Part shown: positions 1-12,357 of the stretch, one piece after another
How the letters are laid out: each line of letters begins with the position of its first letter
Position numbering within the stretch: position 1 is the stretch's first letter
Assembly: GCF_907164915.1 (NCBI RefSeq)
Contig: NC_061862.1
Coordinates: 93,389,995 to 93,453,994, forward strand
DNA length: 64,000 bases
Reading direction: 5' to 3'
Source: Impatiens glandulifera
Lineage: Eukaryota > Streptophyta > Magnoliopsida > Ericales > Balsaminaceae
Program-made: the position numbers and the translations under genes
The notes under the pieces: generated by a model
What the model saw: the letters and a program-made list of their open reading frames with translations, nothing else
Told to the model about the DNA's origin: nothing
Database searches by the model: none

Positions 1-339
1 AGCTACAAAATTTAGTCTCTCGCTGCCTCCATCAATGATTAATATAGTCATTGATGGAGAGCTCTAATAATGCTTTAATAATTTATTTATATATTTTAAA
101 TAGTATTTTTTTCTTTTAAATAATTTTGTTAATATTCTTATTTTCTTCGACAATCATATTCTCTAAGGGTGTGTTTGATAACCCTGGAATTGGCATTGGA
201 ATTGGAATTGGAGGGTCCAATTCCAATTCTTATGTTTGTTAGACACTTTAATATTAAGAATTGGAATTGTAATTCAATATAGTGTAATTTGATAGTTCTC
301 AATTCCAATTTTTTTAGGACGGAATTATAATTCTAAATT

Positions 340-1290
340 AACACGTTTTTCACGTTTTTTACACATTAAACACGTTTAACACGTTTTTAACACGTTTAAC
401 ATAATTTCATATTTTTGGCACGTTTAAAACGTTTTTGGCACGTTTAACACGTTTTTGGCATGTTTAACACGTTTTGACACATTTAACACGTTTTTCACGT
501 CTTTGACACGTCTAACACGTTTAACACGATTATCACGTTTTTGACACATCTAACACGTTTTTGACACGTTTAACACGATTTTCACGTTTTTAACACGTTT
601 TTGACACGTTTTTGACACGTTTAACACGTTTTTGACACGTTTAACACGTTTTTGACACGTTTAACACGTTTTCACACGTTTAACACATTTTCACATTTTT
701 GCATGTTTAACACGTTTTTAACACATTAAACACGTTTATCATGTTTTGGCACGTTTAACACGTTTTTGACATGTTTAACACGTTTTTGATATGTTTACAT
801 ATTTTTAACACTTTTAAAATATTTTTAACACATTAAACACGTTTAACACGTTGTTCTCACGTTTTATATGTTTTTTACATTTTTGACACGTTTGACACAT
901 TTTTAACACATTTAACATGTTTTTGATATGTTTAACACGTTTTTAACACGTTTAACACATTTTCACTTATTTAGCACGTTTAACGCATTTTTGATATGTT
1001 TAATACGTTTTTGACACGTTTAAAACATTTTTGATATGTTTAACACGTTTTTACGTTTTTGACACGTTTAACACGTTTTTAACACATTAAACATGTTTAT
1101 CATGTTTTTTGCACGTTAAACACGTTTTTGACGCGTTTAACACGTTTTTCATGTTTTTGGCACGTTTAACATGTTTTGGTATGTTTAACAGATTTTTGGC
1201 ACGTTTAACACGTTTGATAAATTTTGACACATTTACCAAATTTTTGACATGTTTAATACGTTTTGGCCCGTGTAACACACTTATGACATG
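340..1290 (+). repeat. Left arm: degenerate 20-bp tandem array
   Basis: Dozens of imperfect copies of a unit close to CACGTTTTTGACACGTTTAA are arranged head to tail. Units vary by single substitutions and by loss of half units. The array forms the left half of the foldback element. Confidence 0.9.
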
Positions 1291-1295
1291 TTTAA

Positions 1296-2335
1296 AACGT
1301 GTTAAATATGTCAAAAATATGTTAAACATACTAAAAACATGTAAAACGTGTTAAAAATGCCAAAAATGTGTTAAGCTTTCAAAATGTGTTAAACATACCA
1401 AAAACATGTTAAACATGTTAAAAACGTGTTAAACGTGCCAAAATATGTAAAACGTGTCAAAAACATGTTAAACGTGACAAACGTGTGTAAAACATGTTAA
1501 ACGTGTTAAACATGTCAAAAACGTGTTAAATGTGCCAAAAACGTGAAAAACGTGTTAATCTTATCAAACGTGTGAAAACATGTTAAACGTATTATAAATG
1601 TCAAAAACGTGTTAAACGTGAAAAACGTGCTTAAACATAAAAAACGTGTTAAGCGTGTCGAAAATGTGTAAAACGTGTTAAATATGCCAAAAACGTGTTT
1701 AACGTGCCAAAAACGTGAAAAACATATTAAACATGTGAAAAACGTGTTAAACATGTTAAACGTATTAAAAATGTCAAAACGTGTTAAATGTGTCAAAAAC
1801 GTGTTAAATGTGCCAAAACGTGAAAAACGTGCCAAAACGTGTTAAACGTGTCAAAAAATGTGTAAAACGTGTTAAACATGACAAAAACGTGTTTAACGTG
1901 CCAAAAACGTGAAAAATATGTTAAACGTGTGAAAAACGTGTTAAAATGTTAAATATGTCAAAAACGTGAAAATGTGTTAAACTTTTCAAAATGTTTGAAA
2001 AACATGTTAAATGTATTAAAAATGTCAAAAACGTGTTAAACATATAAAAAATGTGAAAAAACATGTTAAACGTGTGAAAATGTGTTTTAAGTGTGAAAAC
2101 GTGTTAAACATGTCAAAAACGAGTTTAAACGTGCCAAAAATGAGTTTAAACGTGCCAAAAACGTGTTAAACATGTAAAAAAATGTGTTGAACGTGTTAAA
2201 CGTGTTAAACATGTCAAAAACGTGTTAAACATGTCAAAACGTGTTAAACATGTCAAAAACATGTTAAACATGTCAAAAACGTGTTAAACATGTCAAAAAC
2301 GTATTAAACGTGTCAAAACGTGAAAACATATTTAA
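1296..2335 (-). repeat. Right arm: same 20-bp array, inverted
   Basis: The same unit appears here as its reverse complement (TTAAACGTGTCAAAAACGTG). The switch of strand is close to 1290-1300, in a palindromic GTTTAAAAC context. A transcript crossing both arms could fold into a hairpin of roughly 1 kb per arm. Confidence 0.9.
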
Positions 2336-2626
2336 AAATTTAACAATTTTTAACCGATATTTTATTTTACAAATATAGGAATCGGAATTGAATTACAATT
2401 CTATCATTCCCAAACATAGGAATTGGAATTGAATTACAGTTCTACAATTTTTCCAAACATAGGAATTGAATTGTATTCAATTCCAATTCTCATGGAATTG
2501 GAAGTAGAATTCCAATTCTCATGGAATTGGAATTAGAATTCCAATTCTCATGGAATTGGAATTAGAATTCCAATGCCAATTCCAATTCCTCCTCATCAAA
2601 CACACCCTAAGTTTTGTTTTCAGTTG

Positions 2627-3000
2627 TTGTTTTATCCCTAGTAGTTAATGTCTATATTTTTATTGGTCTTAATCCAATCATACATGATTCTTTACTAGTT
2701 ATTTAGTCAACACACTACCATTCTTTCGATAGGATGAGTTTCTATTTAGGTGTTGTTTCATCCCAACATTCTATACCCATGGAATTCTACTTTCTTTGCT
2801 GGTTTTCTTTAATGCAACACAGTGACATCCCGTCGTTGGATGGATCTCGAGACTCACGAGTAACTTCAGAGTTTATTATGTTGTTGTTTCACCCAACATT
2901 CAATGTCCATGAGATTTTATCTCTTTGTTGGTTTATCAGTCAACACATTGCCATCATGTAACTAGATCGAGCTCACGAGTTTCTAAATCTTGAAGAATAA
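2627..3000 (+). repeat. Three degenerate units of about 127 bp
   Basis: Units start near 2627, 2752 and 2882 with TTGTTGTTTTATCC-like sequence, and each carries a CCATG/ATTCTAC block and a CAACACA block. The short ORF across 2734-2961 is a consequence of the repeat and resembles no protein I know. The stretch that follows (3000-3090) ends in a GAGGAGGAATATTAT segment that could be an eroded Copia polypurine tract, which is weak. Confidence 0.5.
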
Positions 3001-3394
3001 ATCTTCAACATTTCAAAATCTCGTCTTCAACCTTAAGTTGTTCAAGTCCTTTCAATCTTGAGTTTGAGGAGGAATATTATAATATAAAAATAATATATAT
3101 ATATATATATAAGATATTATTACAATATGATAAATTGTTCTAATATTAATATTATATTGATATATTATATTAATTTTCTTATTATATCAATTATATATAT
3201 ATATATATATATTTGAATATGAATATGAATGAAATATTATTATATTAATGTTGATTTTGTAATATTATTTTAAATAAATTTTGAATAATTAATTTCATTT
3301 ATTTAGATTTATTAATAAAGTAAAAAATAATGAAATATGTTAAATTTTTTTAATTAACTAAACTTTCTTTTTCATTATATATATATATATATAT

Positions 3395-3640
3395 ATATAT
3401 TTCGGAAAATCAACCACCAATCACAATCATAGTTTCACACGCCTCTTAACCTTCAACATATCAACCACCAATCTCAATCGACCTCTTATATCTCGACAAA
3501 CCACATCTCAATCATACATTAACACGTTTCTTATCCCTAAGAAACAAATCACCAATCTCAATTGACATTTAATATCGTGACCTCACACTTTGGTCAATCA
3601 AATATTTGATTCATATTTTTTAAATCATTTTCAATTGTTA
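3395..3640 (+). repeat. Short block of the satellite found at 26776-28165
   Basis: The phrases AACCACCAATCTCAATCGAC, CTCTTATATC and CGTGACCTCACACTTT recur here in the same order as in the 26.8-28.2 kb array. About two degenerate subunits are present. Confidence 0.65.
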
Positions 3641-3680
3641 TTGGTCTATTATCTATCGTCAAAGCACATCTCAATCACAC

Positions 3681-4139
3681 TTAGTTAAAGAGTTGTACTT
3701 GTTTTGTTATGTTACAAATTCAAAACATATATATAGCATTTTTAATTCTATTTTTAACCGTTTTAAGTTTACGGGCGGGACGGGTCAACCCACAATTCGA
3801 CCTAAGTATCCATATTTACTTATATATATATATATATCCAAATTAACCACAACTTTTGACCTAGAAATTTAGACACTTTTAAATTAAGTATTATTATATA
3901 AATATAAATTAGTTACTTAAAAAATTGAACTTATATTGTTAAGAATGTCTATGTTCATCAAATTTGGTGTTGAATTTAAAATATAAAGTCTTATTAGTCT
4001 ACTTAGTTAAATGGTTGTACTTGTTTTTTTTATATATGAAGTTTGAAACATACCTATATCATTTTTTATTTTATTTTTAACCGTTTTAAGTTTATGGGCG
4101 AGTTGGGTTAACCCACAATCCGACTCAAGTATTCATTTA

Positions 4140-4182
<43 letters not shown>

Positions 4183-4235
4183 AAATTCACCACAACTCTC
4201 GACCCGCCAGACATTTTGAAATTAAGTATTATTAT
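3681..4235 (+). repeat. 322-bp direct duplication
   Basis: Sequence starting TTAGTTAAAGAGTTGTACTT at 3681 is repeated at 4003 with similar order and content: ATTTTTAACCGTTTTAAGTT, a GGG-GGGT(C/T)AACCCACAAT block, an (AT)n tract, and an AAATTAAGTATTATTAT end. The copies differ by many point changes and in (AT)n length. The second (AT)n tract (4146-4180) is the longest in this part. Nothing here looks coding. Confidence 0.75.
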
Positions 4236-5317
4236 TATTATATATATAGATACGAAAATCAAATATAATATATATATTATATATATTAAAAAAATATAAT
4301 ATATATATATATATTGAATTAAATACTATTGTAATATTTTAAGCACTAAACATCTATATCTTAATTTATAATATTAAAATATTTTTTGACTTTTTATTGA
4401 ATAAATAAAGTCAAAATAATTAATCTATGGACAAAAACTAATTAAAATAATTAATTTGACTAATTATTGTGATAATTAAAGTTTAAATAATTAAGAAAAA
4501 TGCTAAAAATTATAAAAAAAAATTATTTATGATAAATGTTATAAAATTTATTTTTAAATAATTTTAAAAAATATTAAAGTACAAAATAAATAATTTAGAG
4601 TGAATTTGGTATCAATTCACCTAAAAAGCTATTTATTTAAATCCTAAATATATACAAAAAAAAAAACAATAAATTGGTAAAATATTTGCTATATTTATTT
4701 TAATATTTTGTGTATTTAAAAAAATCAAAATTAAATCCAAAAGGGTGAAAGAAAAATCAATTTCAAACAAACCCTTAAGGATTTAAATAAAAATAAATTG
4801 TGATTCTATGTGGCCGAAACCAAGAGAATCGGTTGCAGCACACACCAAGACCATCGGATCTGCGTTGATTTTTCATTCAGTGCCCAAAAATAGACCACAC
4901 ACCCTATTGTGGAGGATGAAGGCGCGCGCTCGAGTTGCAGCGGATCAAGAGACTTCTGTTAGCCCAGACATTAACGAAACGCTTGACGTTGACGGAATGC
5001 CAACGAACCTTGAACGAAACACCAAAACAGACGAAACAATGTCGTTTTTGGCTCTAGTTGTCTTCTTCGTCACGACGCCGCGAAGATAAGGATGTAAAAC
5101 ACAAATCGATTTTGACTTTTTGGAACTCAGTCATTTGTTGATGTTTTTTACTAATTCTAAAACCAGAATGATCATTCTACGATGGTGACCATTCTCCCTA
5201 CAACTGTAAGCCCCGTCACTGCCTACTCTGGCGAGTTATTAAAGAACACAGCCAAAATACTTTTAATGTATTTTGGCTAATTCAAGTAACTAGGAGCTTC
5301 AACCGACTTAGGACAAG

Positions 5318-5325
5318 TATAAATA
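5318..5325 (+). promoter_or_regulatory. TATA box of the LTR promoter
   Basis: TATAAATA sits in the middle of the LTR. The aligned position in the other LTR copy (45928-45935) keeps exactly the same octamer while the flanks have diverged, which supports function as the U3 core promoter. Confidence 0.65.
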
Positions 5326-6099
5326 CCCCCAAGATAGTTTTGAAGGTAACCAACCAATATAGCCCTCTTAAATCGAAGAAATTTGAAATCCACTATTAAA
5401 GCTTGAAGCTTTCAGATTTTTCGAAATTTCCGTTTAAGGCTTGAAAACTCGGATTTGTGCATCCAGAAAGCTTCCATAAGAATCAAAGAGTGTTATCCAA
5501 TCCTTGGTAAGTTTCAAATCAACCTTTAATTCATACTTGCAGTTTGAATTTGAAATTTTATATTTCAAATTGCATAAGCTTGTATGCTTGCCAATTATGG
5601 TGTTGGCTTTGATTACCAAGGAATAGAGGCTTTACAAATAAAGCATGAGGATTGGCATTCAATTTATGATTGATAATTCATCTTTAGATAATTTATGAAC
5701 TATCTGGATATGATAGAATCAATGAATCGATTTAACAAACAAAAACCCGAATTTAAATTTTTAAAATTGAAAAACGGGTTTGTTGTTCTTGGGTTAATTC
5801 GACCGAATCACAGTACAGAAAGCTTCCCAACATGATTGTAATGATGTTGGGCAACTATTTAGATCATATTTGATCAAAATCAATATTTTCAAAACAATTT
5901 AATTTCAAAACAGTCTTGAAATAAATAAAAAAAACAATTTTTGATCAAAAACTCTTTTGAACAAATTGATCATATTCAGGCGATCCATATCTTCAGATGA
6001 TGATCAACATATTCTTGGGAGCTTTGTGAAGATACAATAACTCTTAAATCAAAGAATCGTAGCCTAAAAAAACTAATTAAAAAAATGATTACTTGTGTT

Positions 6100-6480
6100 C
6101 TTGAGGACCTAGACTTGTGAGTCTAGGACCGATACCAAGGACCGAGAAAATTGATCTAGGACCGAGATCAAAGATCGACGTTGCTGAGTTTGGACCAAGA
6201 CCTAGGACCGGTGTTCTTGAGCTAGGACCGAGAAATCCAACCGGATATTCTCACCTAGGACCGAGAGGTCTAACATGGGACCGAGAGTACCCAAGTCTAG
6301 GACCGAGAAACCTAACCCAAGGCTAGCCCAAGAACAATCTTTTTTACACCTAGACTAGTAAGATCAGCCAAGGACTGAGAGTCCTTAGCACCTCGACCGA
6401 GAGACTTTGGTCCTCATACCGAGAGCAACCGAGTCTAGATCGAGGGTCTTTAGACCCCGACCGATAAAATCGGACCCGAA
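6100..6480 (+). repeat. AGGACCGAGA minisatellite in the LTR
   Basis: About nine irregularly spaced copies of a core close to CTAGGACCGAGA, with 10-30 bp between cores. It lies about 0.8 kb downstream of the TATA box, probably in the transcribed R/U5 part. The second LTR has an expanded version. Confidence 0.8.
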
Positions 6481-7314
6481 CCTTAGTACTCCAGTCCTAA
6501 GGCTTGTTTGGTCCACTTTTCAAAATCGAAAATTATTTTTGAAATTTTGGGACTTCAAGTCATTTTATAAAAATTCCAAAAAATTAGAAAATGCATTTTA
6601 AATATTTTGGGATATTTTCACAAAATATTTCAACAAAGCCTTGTTTTGTATTTATTTATAAATCTTAATGCCCTTAAAATTGACTAATATCATCTGCAAC
6701 AGCTACCAACCTTTAAATATTAATGTTTCAATTTTTTAAATAACGCTAAACCTAAAAGCATGACTAGGCCTAGAAGAATAATTGATTATAACTCAAAACG
6801 TTATACAACCGATTTTCAAAATCCAACTTTATAAGTAGAGACCGTCTTTGAACGGGTACAGATGATGAAGCGTGGAAGCCCTTTCCCGATTTTCACCAAA
6901 CTTCGAACCAAAAAACAAAACTCTAGTATTAAGTACGTTGGTATACATACACTATTTTATTGTTTTTTCTAAAATCAATGACTACTCTGTCTTCAAATAA
7001 ATTATCTTTTCTTAAATTAATTATGTTTAATTAATATAAATTGGATTTCAAATCAAATTGTCATTTCATTATAACAAATCCTCAAATTATTAAAATTTAA
7101 ATAAAATTAATTATTTTTATATAATTGATTTTAAAAACTATCATGTACTATCAAAATCTTTTAAAAATAATATATTATTTAAAAAAATACTTGCCACGCA
7201 AACCAAAGTTGAAACCATCGAACCTCGAGCCACCCTGGGTCCCCCTTGTATTGCCACGCATCCACCAAACGCGTGCTAAGTTACAAAGGGATTTCACAGG
7301 GGTTACAACTTTCT

Positions 7315-7333
7315 TGGCGACTTTACTGGGGAT
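7315..7333 (+). other. Primer-binding site, arginine-tRNA type
   Basis: TGGCGACTTTACTGGGGAT follows the LTR end after seven bases. It closely resembles the Ogre-type primer site complementary to the 3' end of tRNA-Arg. It fixes the LTR/internal boundary. Confidence 0.8.
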
Positions 7334-8033
7334 TTAAAATGTTTAACTCAAAAACATAAACTTTGACTTTTGAATCGTTTGTATCACGTTTTCACACCTA
7401 ATAGGCTTGTCTTACAAGTTATGACACCTTACAAGACATATAGGTTTTATCCTTATTGGAAACCTTTATCCTTTATGTGTAAATGGTACATCACCCTCTT
7501 CTTTTAAAGAAGTACTCAACTGTGATCGATACTTCTACACTTACGTGAAAAGATTGTTAATGTGGAATGACAACTTGTTACAAACTGAGTGATGTTGCGA
7601 GAAGAAAAACTAGGTAACCGGGATCGACCCACCCTATGGCGATGAGTTGTCCGATATAACGTATGCATTGTGGAGATTGGGGTAAATTTCCAATTGAGTT
7701 GATATTCCCTGGTTTATGGTAGAGGTTTACCCTTCAATATCGGTGAATGAGACTCTCTTACCCATTTTATCCTTAGAACAAAAAATCCTAGTTACTATCA
7801 CCAAGCCTGTTGTTTGTCGTGCCTAGACAACCAAATGACCTCGTCACTACAACCCTTACGTGACTACTATATATGTATTATGTGTATCCATGTATAGTAT
7901 AAGTGAGCATTTTAAACATGTTCATTTCTTCAGAAACAAACGCATATTTTTAAATGTTTTGAATATTCAATCATAGATGATGTCCATGCTGACATCCATC
8001 GCGCTGGTTTCCTAGAATGAAAATTTCACGCTA

Positions 8034-8792
8034 ATGTGGAATTATCGATCTTATGGCTTCATTCCTATCATGAGGTTCATAAAATTCAAAGTAAATTTCA
8101 ACTTCATGATTGAAATGCAGCGAAGGTGGAACCCTGCCAAACGAGCTTACTTCCTTAGTGAAAGGTCTATGTGCCCAACCATGGAGGAATTCCGGGCTAT
8201 TCTTATGACGGAAAACAAAAATGTTTTACATTTAAGCCCGTTTGTCGACTCAATTCCCAACAGAAACCTCTTACAAGAGGATTACGGATACTCCAAAGTC
8301 ACATCTGATACCATATTCGCAAGAACATACATCGATTTCCAGACTTGGACCAAGATGGAAATAAGAAATGGAGAGATCCCTCTAACGTTAGGATCATCCA
8401 TGATAAAGATGTCAATCCTACTGGTTCATTTCTTTCAACCACCAGTAAACGGTAAACCCTCCTCGAGGATCATCGAGGTGGAACACCAAATGCAAAGAGG
8501 CAACAAAGATTCTTCTAGTGTTATTCTAGCGGAAACGCTAATAAAACTAAACAACTCATGTATATCTTTTAGCATTAGCAAAAGGGGTTCCCTCTTAATC
8601 CTCTATATCTGGTTGGTTGACAAGCTCAAGCGCTTGCCGTCAGCTCTATCTAATGGTTTCATGTCCCCTTTTATCCAATATTGGAGATTGAAGGAAGCCT
8701 TGCTTGGAACTTCGATACAAATCAATGATGAAATATGGGACATTCTCCCATGGTATCCCATAAAGAAAATGACTTCCATGTTTATCATGTAG
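8034..8792 (+). CDS. Ogre ORF1-like protein upstream of gag
   Basis: An open frame of 252 codons lies between the primer site and gag, where Ogre elements carry their extra ORF1 of unknown function. The N-terminal part has a tryptophan-proline (RRWNPAKRAYFL) motif followed by CPTMEEFRAIL, which resembles the ORF1 pattern of a W-P pair and then a CPT-EEF motif. Next comes a basic, helical second half with no clear catalytic motif. The 700 bases between the primer site and this ORF (7334-8033) hold no ORF I can support. The frame ends at a stop at 8790, and downstream codons suggest the original protein ran further. Role unknown; assignment rests on position and motif pattern. Confidence 0.6.
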   Translation: MWNYRSYGFIPIMRFIKFKVNFNFMIEMQRRWNPAKRAYFLSERSMCPTMEEFRAILMTENKNVLHLSPFVDSIPNRNLLQEDYGYSKVTSDTIFARTYIDFQTWTKMEIRNGEIPLTLGSSMIKMSILLVHFFQPPVNGKPSSRIIEVEHQMQRGNKDSSSVILAETLIKLNNSCISFSISKRGSLLILYIWLVDKLKRLPSALSNGFMSPFIQYWRLKEALLGTSIQINDEIWDILPWYPIKKMTSMFIM

Positions 8793-9269
8793 GATATCTC
8801 GAATAATGGCATGATGCCTTTCAAATGAATATCCAATCAAAGAAAACCAAATACCTAAATCACATCCTCAAACAGTATGAGGAGGTTTAGGAAAATGAAG
8901 CGGAAGATAATGCTAGTGTCGGAACAGGCTACAATTGAATTTAAAGCCTTTAATTTCCATCATCACTTTTTCCCTTTAGACTCTCTTCGTAAAATATCAA
9001 CAAGAGAGTGTTGTTTGTAAAAATCTTCGCGAGTATGGTTATATAAAACTCTATATTTGTTTAAATCGAATCACAAAAAGAAATGCTTATTCTCTAGGAT
9101 TCATATTATATGCATATGCATTGTATTTGTACTTTGTTACATCTGTAAACCTTCACCTCTTTCTCTTCGCAATAGTCCATGATTACGACAAACCGACACG
9201 ACCCTAAGAAAGAGAGATCTAAAACCGGACGTTTTATACGCCACCAAATGGCCGAAGAACTCCGTACAT

Positions 9270-10460
9270 GAATTGGTCTCAGCGGCCGAGTTCAAAGAAA
9301 TGAGAGAAACTCTGCAACATGTAACAGAGCAACTCGCGTTGATCACAACTTTTGTAGTTAATCAGCAAATTCCAGCTACATTCCAAAACATCCCTCCTTC
9401 TTCTCGCTTTCCTAACCAAGCAATCCCGATTATGGTTACTCTCATTAATCCCCGTCCCGCTAGTTAAAAAGCTCAAGAAGAAGTCTCTCTCTACGAAGAC
9501 TCCGAAGAGGATATAAATCAAACTACAAGGGTACAACATGAGGAAGTAATTAACCCCTAGATCCACATGAAAAATAAATTCCAGCGACTAGCCAACCACC
9601 GCTAACGGAATATGAACTTCAAGTGGCACAAGTTCAAGCCATGTAGTTATAAATATAAACCCAACTAAACAAGCCAGCTAATGGCAAAAGCATTGAAGAA
9701 CATCAAGACTGGAAAGACGCTATGAAAGATGTCGAGCAAACAGTTATTTCAATAGGTGTTAAACTTCCAACTCTCTCTAAGTACATAGGAAAAAGAAATT
9801 CATCTGTCTTTTTCAAAATGTATACTTCCGTAATGACCCCATTGCGACTCGGAGAACCAATTGTTCTCCACCTATTTCCCTAGTATCTTGATGATGTTGT
9901 TCTACTATGGTATCACCAACAAAAGATAGTTTATCTACATAACACAGAAAAACTGTGTACAGTGTTCATAGAATACTTCTCGATGCATCTCAACCTCAAA
10001 CAACCAGAAACAGGTTGAAGAAGATCAAATAGAGGGGAAATTCTCTATGTTTATTGAACGATGGAAAGTTGTCACCGAGGAAATCGTTTCCCTCCCGAGT
10101 GAACAATGTCAGATTGACATGATCTTGGAAAATGTTAACGGACAGTATTTTGTTGGACACACTGTCAAAACTTTCCAACCAATGAAGAAGTTTAAAAAAA
10201 TTGGCATTAACCTCGATGACGCTATCGAGAATGAAGGAAAAGAGGTAAAAGCGGTCAAAATTACCCCACCTTCAAGTCATTCCCGAGAAATAAAAGATGC
10301 AAGTACATTAGGTGACTACTTCCTGGAAGGACAAATCGCCTCAAAGACGAGCTCAAGTAAGTCTCCACTTCCCAAATTAGATTCATTTACTTCTATCAAG
10401 GGCACACCTCCAAAGGCACTTAAACCCCTAGAGTCTTTGACGACCTATGAATGCCTTTAA
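9270..10460 (+). pseudogene. Ogre-like gag remnant
   Basis: Fragments of a capsid-type gag occur in two frames. 9273-9467 has an acidic N-terminal coiled segment (EFKEMRETLQHVTEQLALI). Around 9700-10000 are out-of-frame pieces resembling the capsid region, with stops. 10047-10460 resumes with a charged segment (MFIERWKVVTEEI) and a lysine-rich tail. Interrupting stops and at least two frame changes rule out a functional product. The protein would form the virus-like particle of the element. Confidence 0.6.
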
Positions 10461-10499
10461 GTTAAGTGATAAAGATTCTCCAAGAAAAGAATCTCGTTA

Positions 10500-11698
10500 A
10501 ACCAATCTCCCCAAGAATAGACAGACCTTTCTTGGGTACGTATGAAAACTCTTGGTGCGACTATCACCAAGCAAAGGGCCACACTACTGACAGTTGAAGT
10601 GCCCCCAAATACTTGTTCTAGGACTTGATCAATGAAAACGTGATCACCAATCCAGAAATAGTAAAGAATCCGCTATTGGATCATAAATTCAATATTCTCA
10701 TCACTAACTAAGCATCTTTTATTTACAATGTGTTATTGGACCTGATCCATAACACTGAACTAGAGATCAACATAATTGATCCCTGGCCCAAAGAGAAGTC
10801 CAAAGCCTTCTTCGTTAAGACTTCTGAATGGTGGAAGTCAAATACGACTGCCCACATTTATGCCCCAATAGACATCGCGGTAACGCGTGGTGGAACGAAT
10901 TTTCAACCTAGTTTCATGAAAATCACACTAACGAATGTGTCATCCTCCTCTCATCTTCATGTTGGAACTAGAAGGGAGGATGAGCCTAGATATCTTAACC
11001 AATGATACAATCTCCTTAATCAACTGAAAAGGACAAATGCTAACATTTTGATGTAGGAAATCTTGATGTACTCTATCGAACACATGAAAGAAGTCCTCAA
11101 TGAGTTAATTTAGGCTAAAGTCTCTGCCAACACTACCCCTAAAGAGCTAATAGGGGTCATATCCGCTAGCTCACAATACAACATGGTTGGCTTTGAAGAC
11201 AAAGATCTTCCAGCAGCCGAAACAAATAATGACAAAGCCCTCTATATTTCTGTGCAAATAGAGGAAAGGACCATCCGAATGGTCCTAATAGACAATAGAT
11301 ATGCTCACAACATATGTCATTGGAGGACTCTTGAGAAGATATGTATATCCCGTGACAAGATCATTCCATCTGACATGTGTGTTAGAGGTTTGGACAGCTC
11401 TCGCCACGAAATAATGGATTGCTTTAAGTGCATTGTCCGAGTGTTCGACATCTCATTCCAGGTTGACTTTTGTGTCATCAACATTTAACATTCCTATAAC
11501 TTGATCTTAGGAAGACCGTGTCTTCATCAAGTCAAGACTTTTGCCTCTACCTTACACCAAAGTCTCAGATTCATCGCCAACAACCAAGTCATCACAGTCA
11601 ACGGCGCAATAGACACCACAAAAGTCATAGAGTCTACCCACATTGACACCTTTAGGGTTAAACTAAGCGGGTTCGATATATCTCCAATCCTATCATAA
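10500..11698 (+). pseudogene. Ogre-like zinc-knuckle linker and aspartic protease remnant
   Basis: Near 10550 a CDYHQAKGHTTD segment matches the C-H-H part of the Tat/Ogre knuckle, but the expected following cysteine is lost at a stop. After 10730 a second short frame continues the linker. The protease core is at 11183-11698: a DKALYISVQIE strand, then VLIDNRYAHNIC, where Tat elements normally have V-L-[IV]-D-N-G-S-A-x-N-V-C. The glycine after the catalytic Asp-Asn is arginine here, which should inactivate it. The terminal SYNLILGRPCLHQ motif after a stop at 11488 is the conserved flap/C-terminal GRPW-like signature. The protein would have cut the Gag-Pol polyprotein. Confidence 0.7.
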
Positions 11699-11845
11699 GG
11701 TAAATAATCATCCAAACACCCTAACTTTAGCATATTTAACCTCTCTTCAATTGTATGGTCAACGAAGATTATCCCTCGACACCAGTTCATCCTATGGCTC
11801 GCCTTCTAGGAAAGACTCAACACACGTGATCGTATCAGTAAGTAT

Positions 11846-12286
11846 ATGAGCATCCCGGACGCGAGCTGTCTTCTATGCATAGGAAATGAAGAATTCATAG
11901 ATCACCTATTCGGGAGCTGTTGTATTGCTTCGGAGCTTTGGGACAAATTCTATAAAAGCCTGGAGCTGATCAGTTTCCCGAGCGAATGGAATGAAATCAA
12001 AGAAGCGGCACTACTCAAAGCCAAGGGAAATAGATTTGCAACAAGCGTGTTCAAGTGCGGCTTTGGAGTAGTGGTGTATAACATTTGGCAAGAACGGAAT
12101 GCAAGGGTATATGACAGAACCCGCAGGAGCATTGACGAGTTATGGAAAGATATTGTATCGGATTGCAGCGCCCTCGCGGGAACGTGGAGAGGAATTCCAA
12201 GCACGGAGCAGAACTGGAATATCTGTAGGAACTGGAATTTACCGTTTTTTAAACTCACTAGAATTAAAAGCATTGTAAACAGATAA
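11846..12286 (+). pseudogene. LINE ORF2 C-terminus, zinc-binding RT domain
   Basis: The 146-codon frame contains the cysteine/histidine pattern of the zf-RVT domain of plant L1 elements: CLLCIGNEEFIDHLFGSCC, then a tryptophan-rich helical tail (VVVYNIWQERNARVY). In a complete LINE this follows the reverse transcriptase and helps bind template RNA. It is the youngest looking ORF2 end of this family here: the frame is uninterrupted to its stop, whereas the copy at 33.5-34.0 kb has a frameshift. It lacks RT and endonuclease, so it is inactive. The in-frame start is not a real start codon. Confidence 0.88.
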
Positions 12287-12331
12287 TTCATTTATGTTTT
12301 TAGCTTTTATTCAGAATGTTACGACTTCAAA

Positions 12332-12357
12332 ATCATTCTAGGCCTGTCTAGAATGAT
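12332..12357 (+). other. 3' UTR stem-loop of LINE family 1
   Basis: ATCATTCTAG and CTAGAATGAT form a perfect 10-bp stem around the loop GCCTGT, about 70 bp before the poly(A). The same structure occurs at 33424-33449 on the minus strand, and a different stem at the same place in LINE family 2 (60665-60693). Confidence 0.75.

Larger units (their letters stand above)
167..2607. mobile_element. Tourist/PIF-Harbinger-like foldback element, 2.4 kb
   Basis: The element begins GGGTGTGTTTGAT and ends with its complement ATCAAACACACCC. It is flanked by TAA at 164-166 and 2608-2610, the three-base target duplication typical of PIF/Harbinger and Tourist elements. Inside the terminal repeats lie GGAATTGGAATTGG-type subterminal repeats at both ends, again in inverted orientation. 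The whole interior is a repeat array that changes strand near 1295. There is no transposase gene, so it must have been mobilised in trans. The short ORFs within it are by-products of the repeat. Confidence 0.85.
4330..7307 (+). repeat. 5' LTR of the Ogre-like element
   Basis: It starts TGTAATATTTTAAGCACTAA and ends GGTTACA, giving TG...CA ends. A second, diverged copy lies at 44951-48168. The two align along their length through an A/T-rich head, a GC-richer block near 4810-5090, a TATA box, and an AGGACCGAGA minisatellite. The ORF at 4808-5089 is not shared as a protein with the second copy, so I do not call it a gene. Confidence 0.8.

Noticed and set aside
1087..1835. ORFs on both strands within the CACGTTTAA arrays
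   Set aside because: They arise because the 20-bp repeat lacks stops in some frames; the peptides are simple repeats of the unit.
3060..3100. GAGGAGGAATATTAT as a Copia polypurine tract and LTR start
   Set aside because: No matching LTR, RNase H or second copy was found nearby; too weak to annotate.
4808..5089. 93-codon ORF in the GC-richer part of the first LTR
   Set aside because: The aligned part of the second LTR copy does not keep the frame or the peptide; the ORF reflects base composition.
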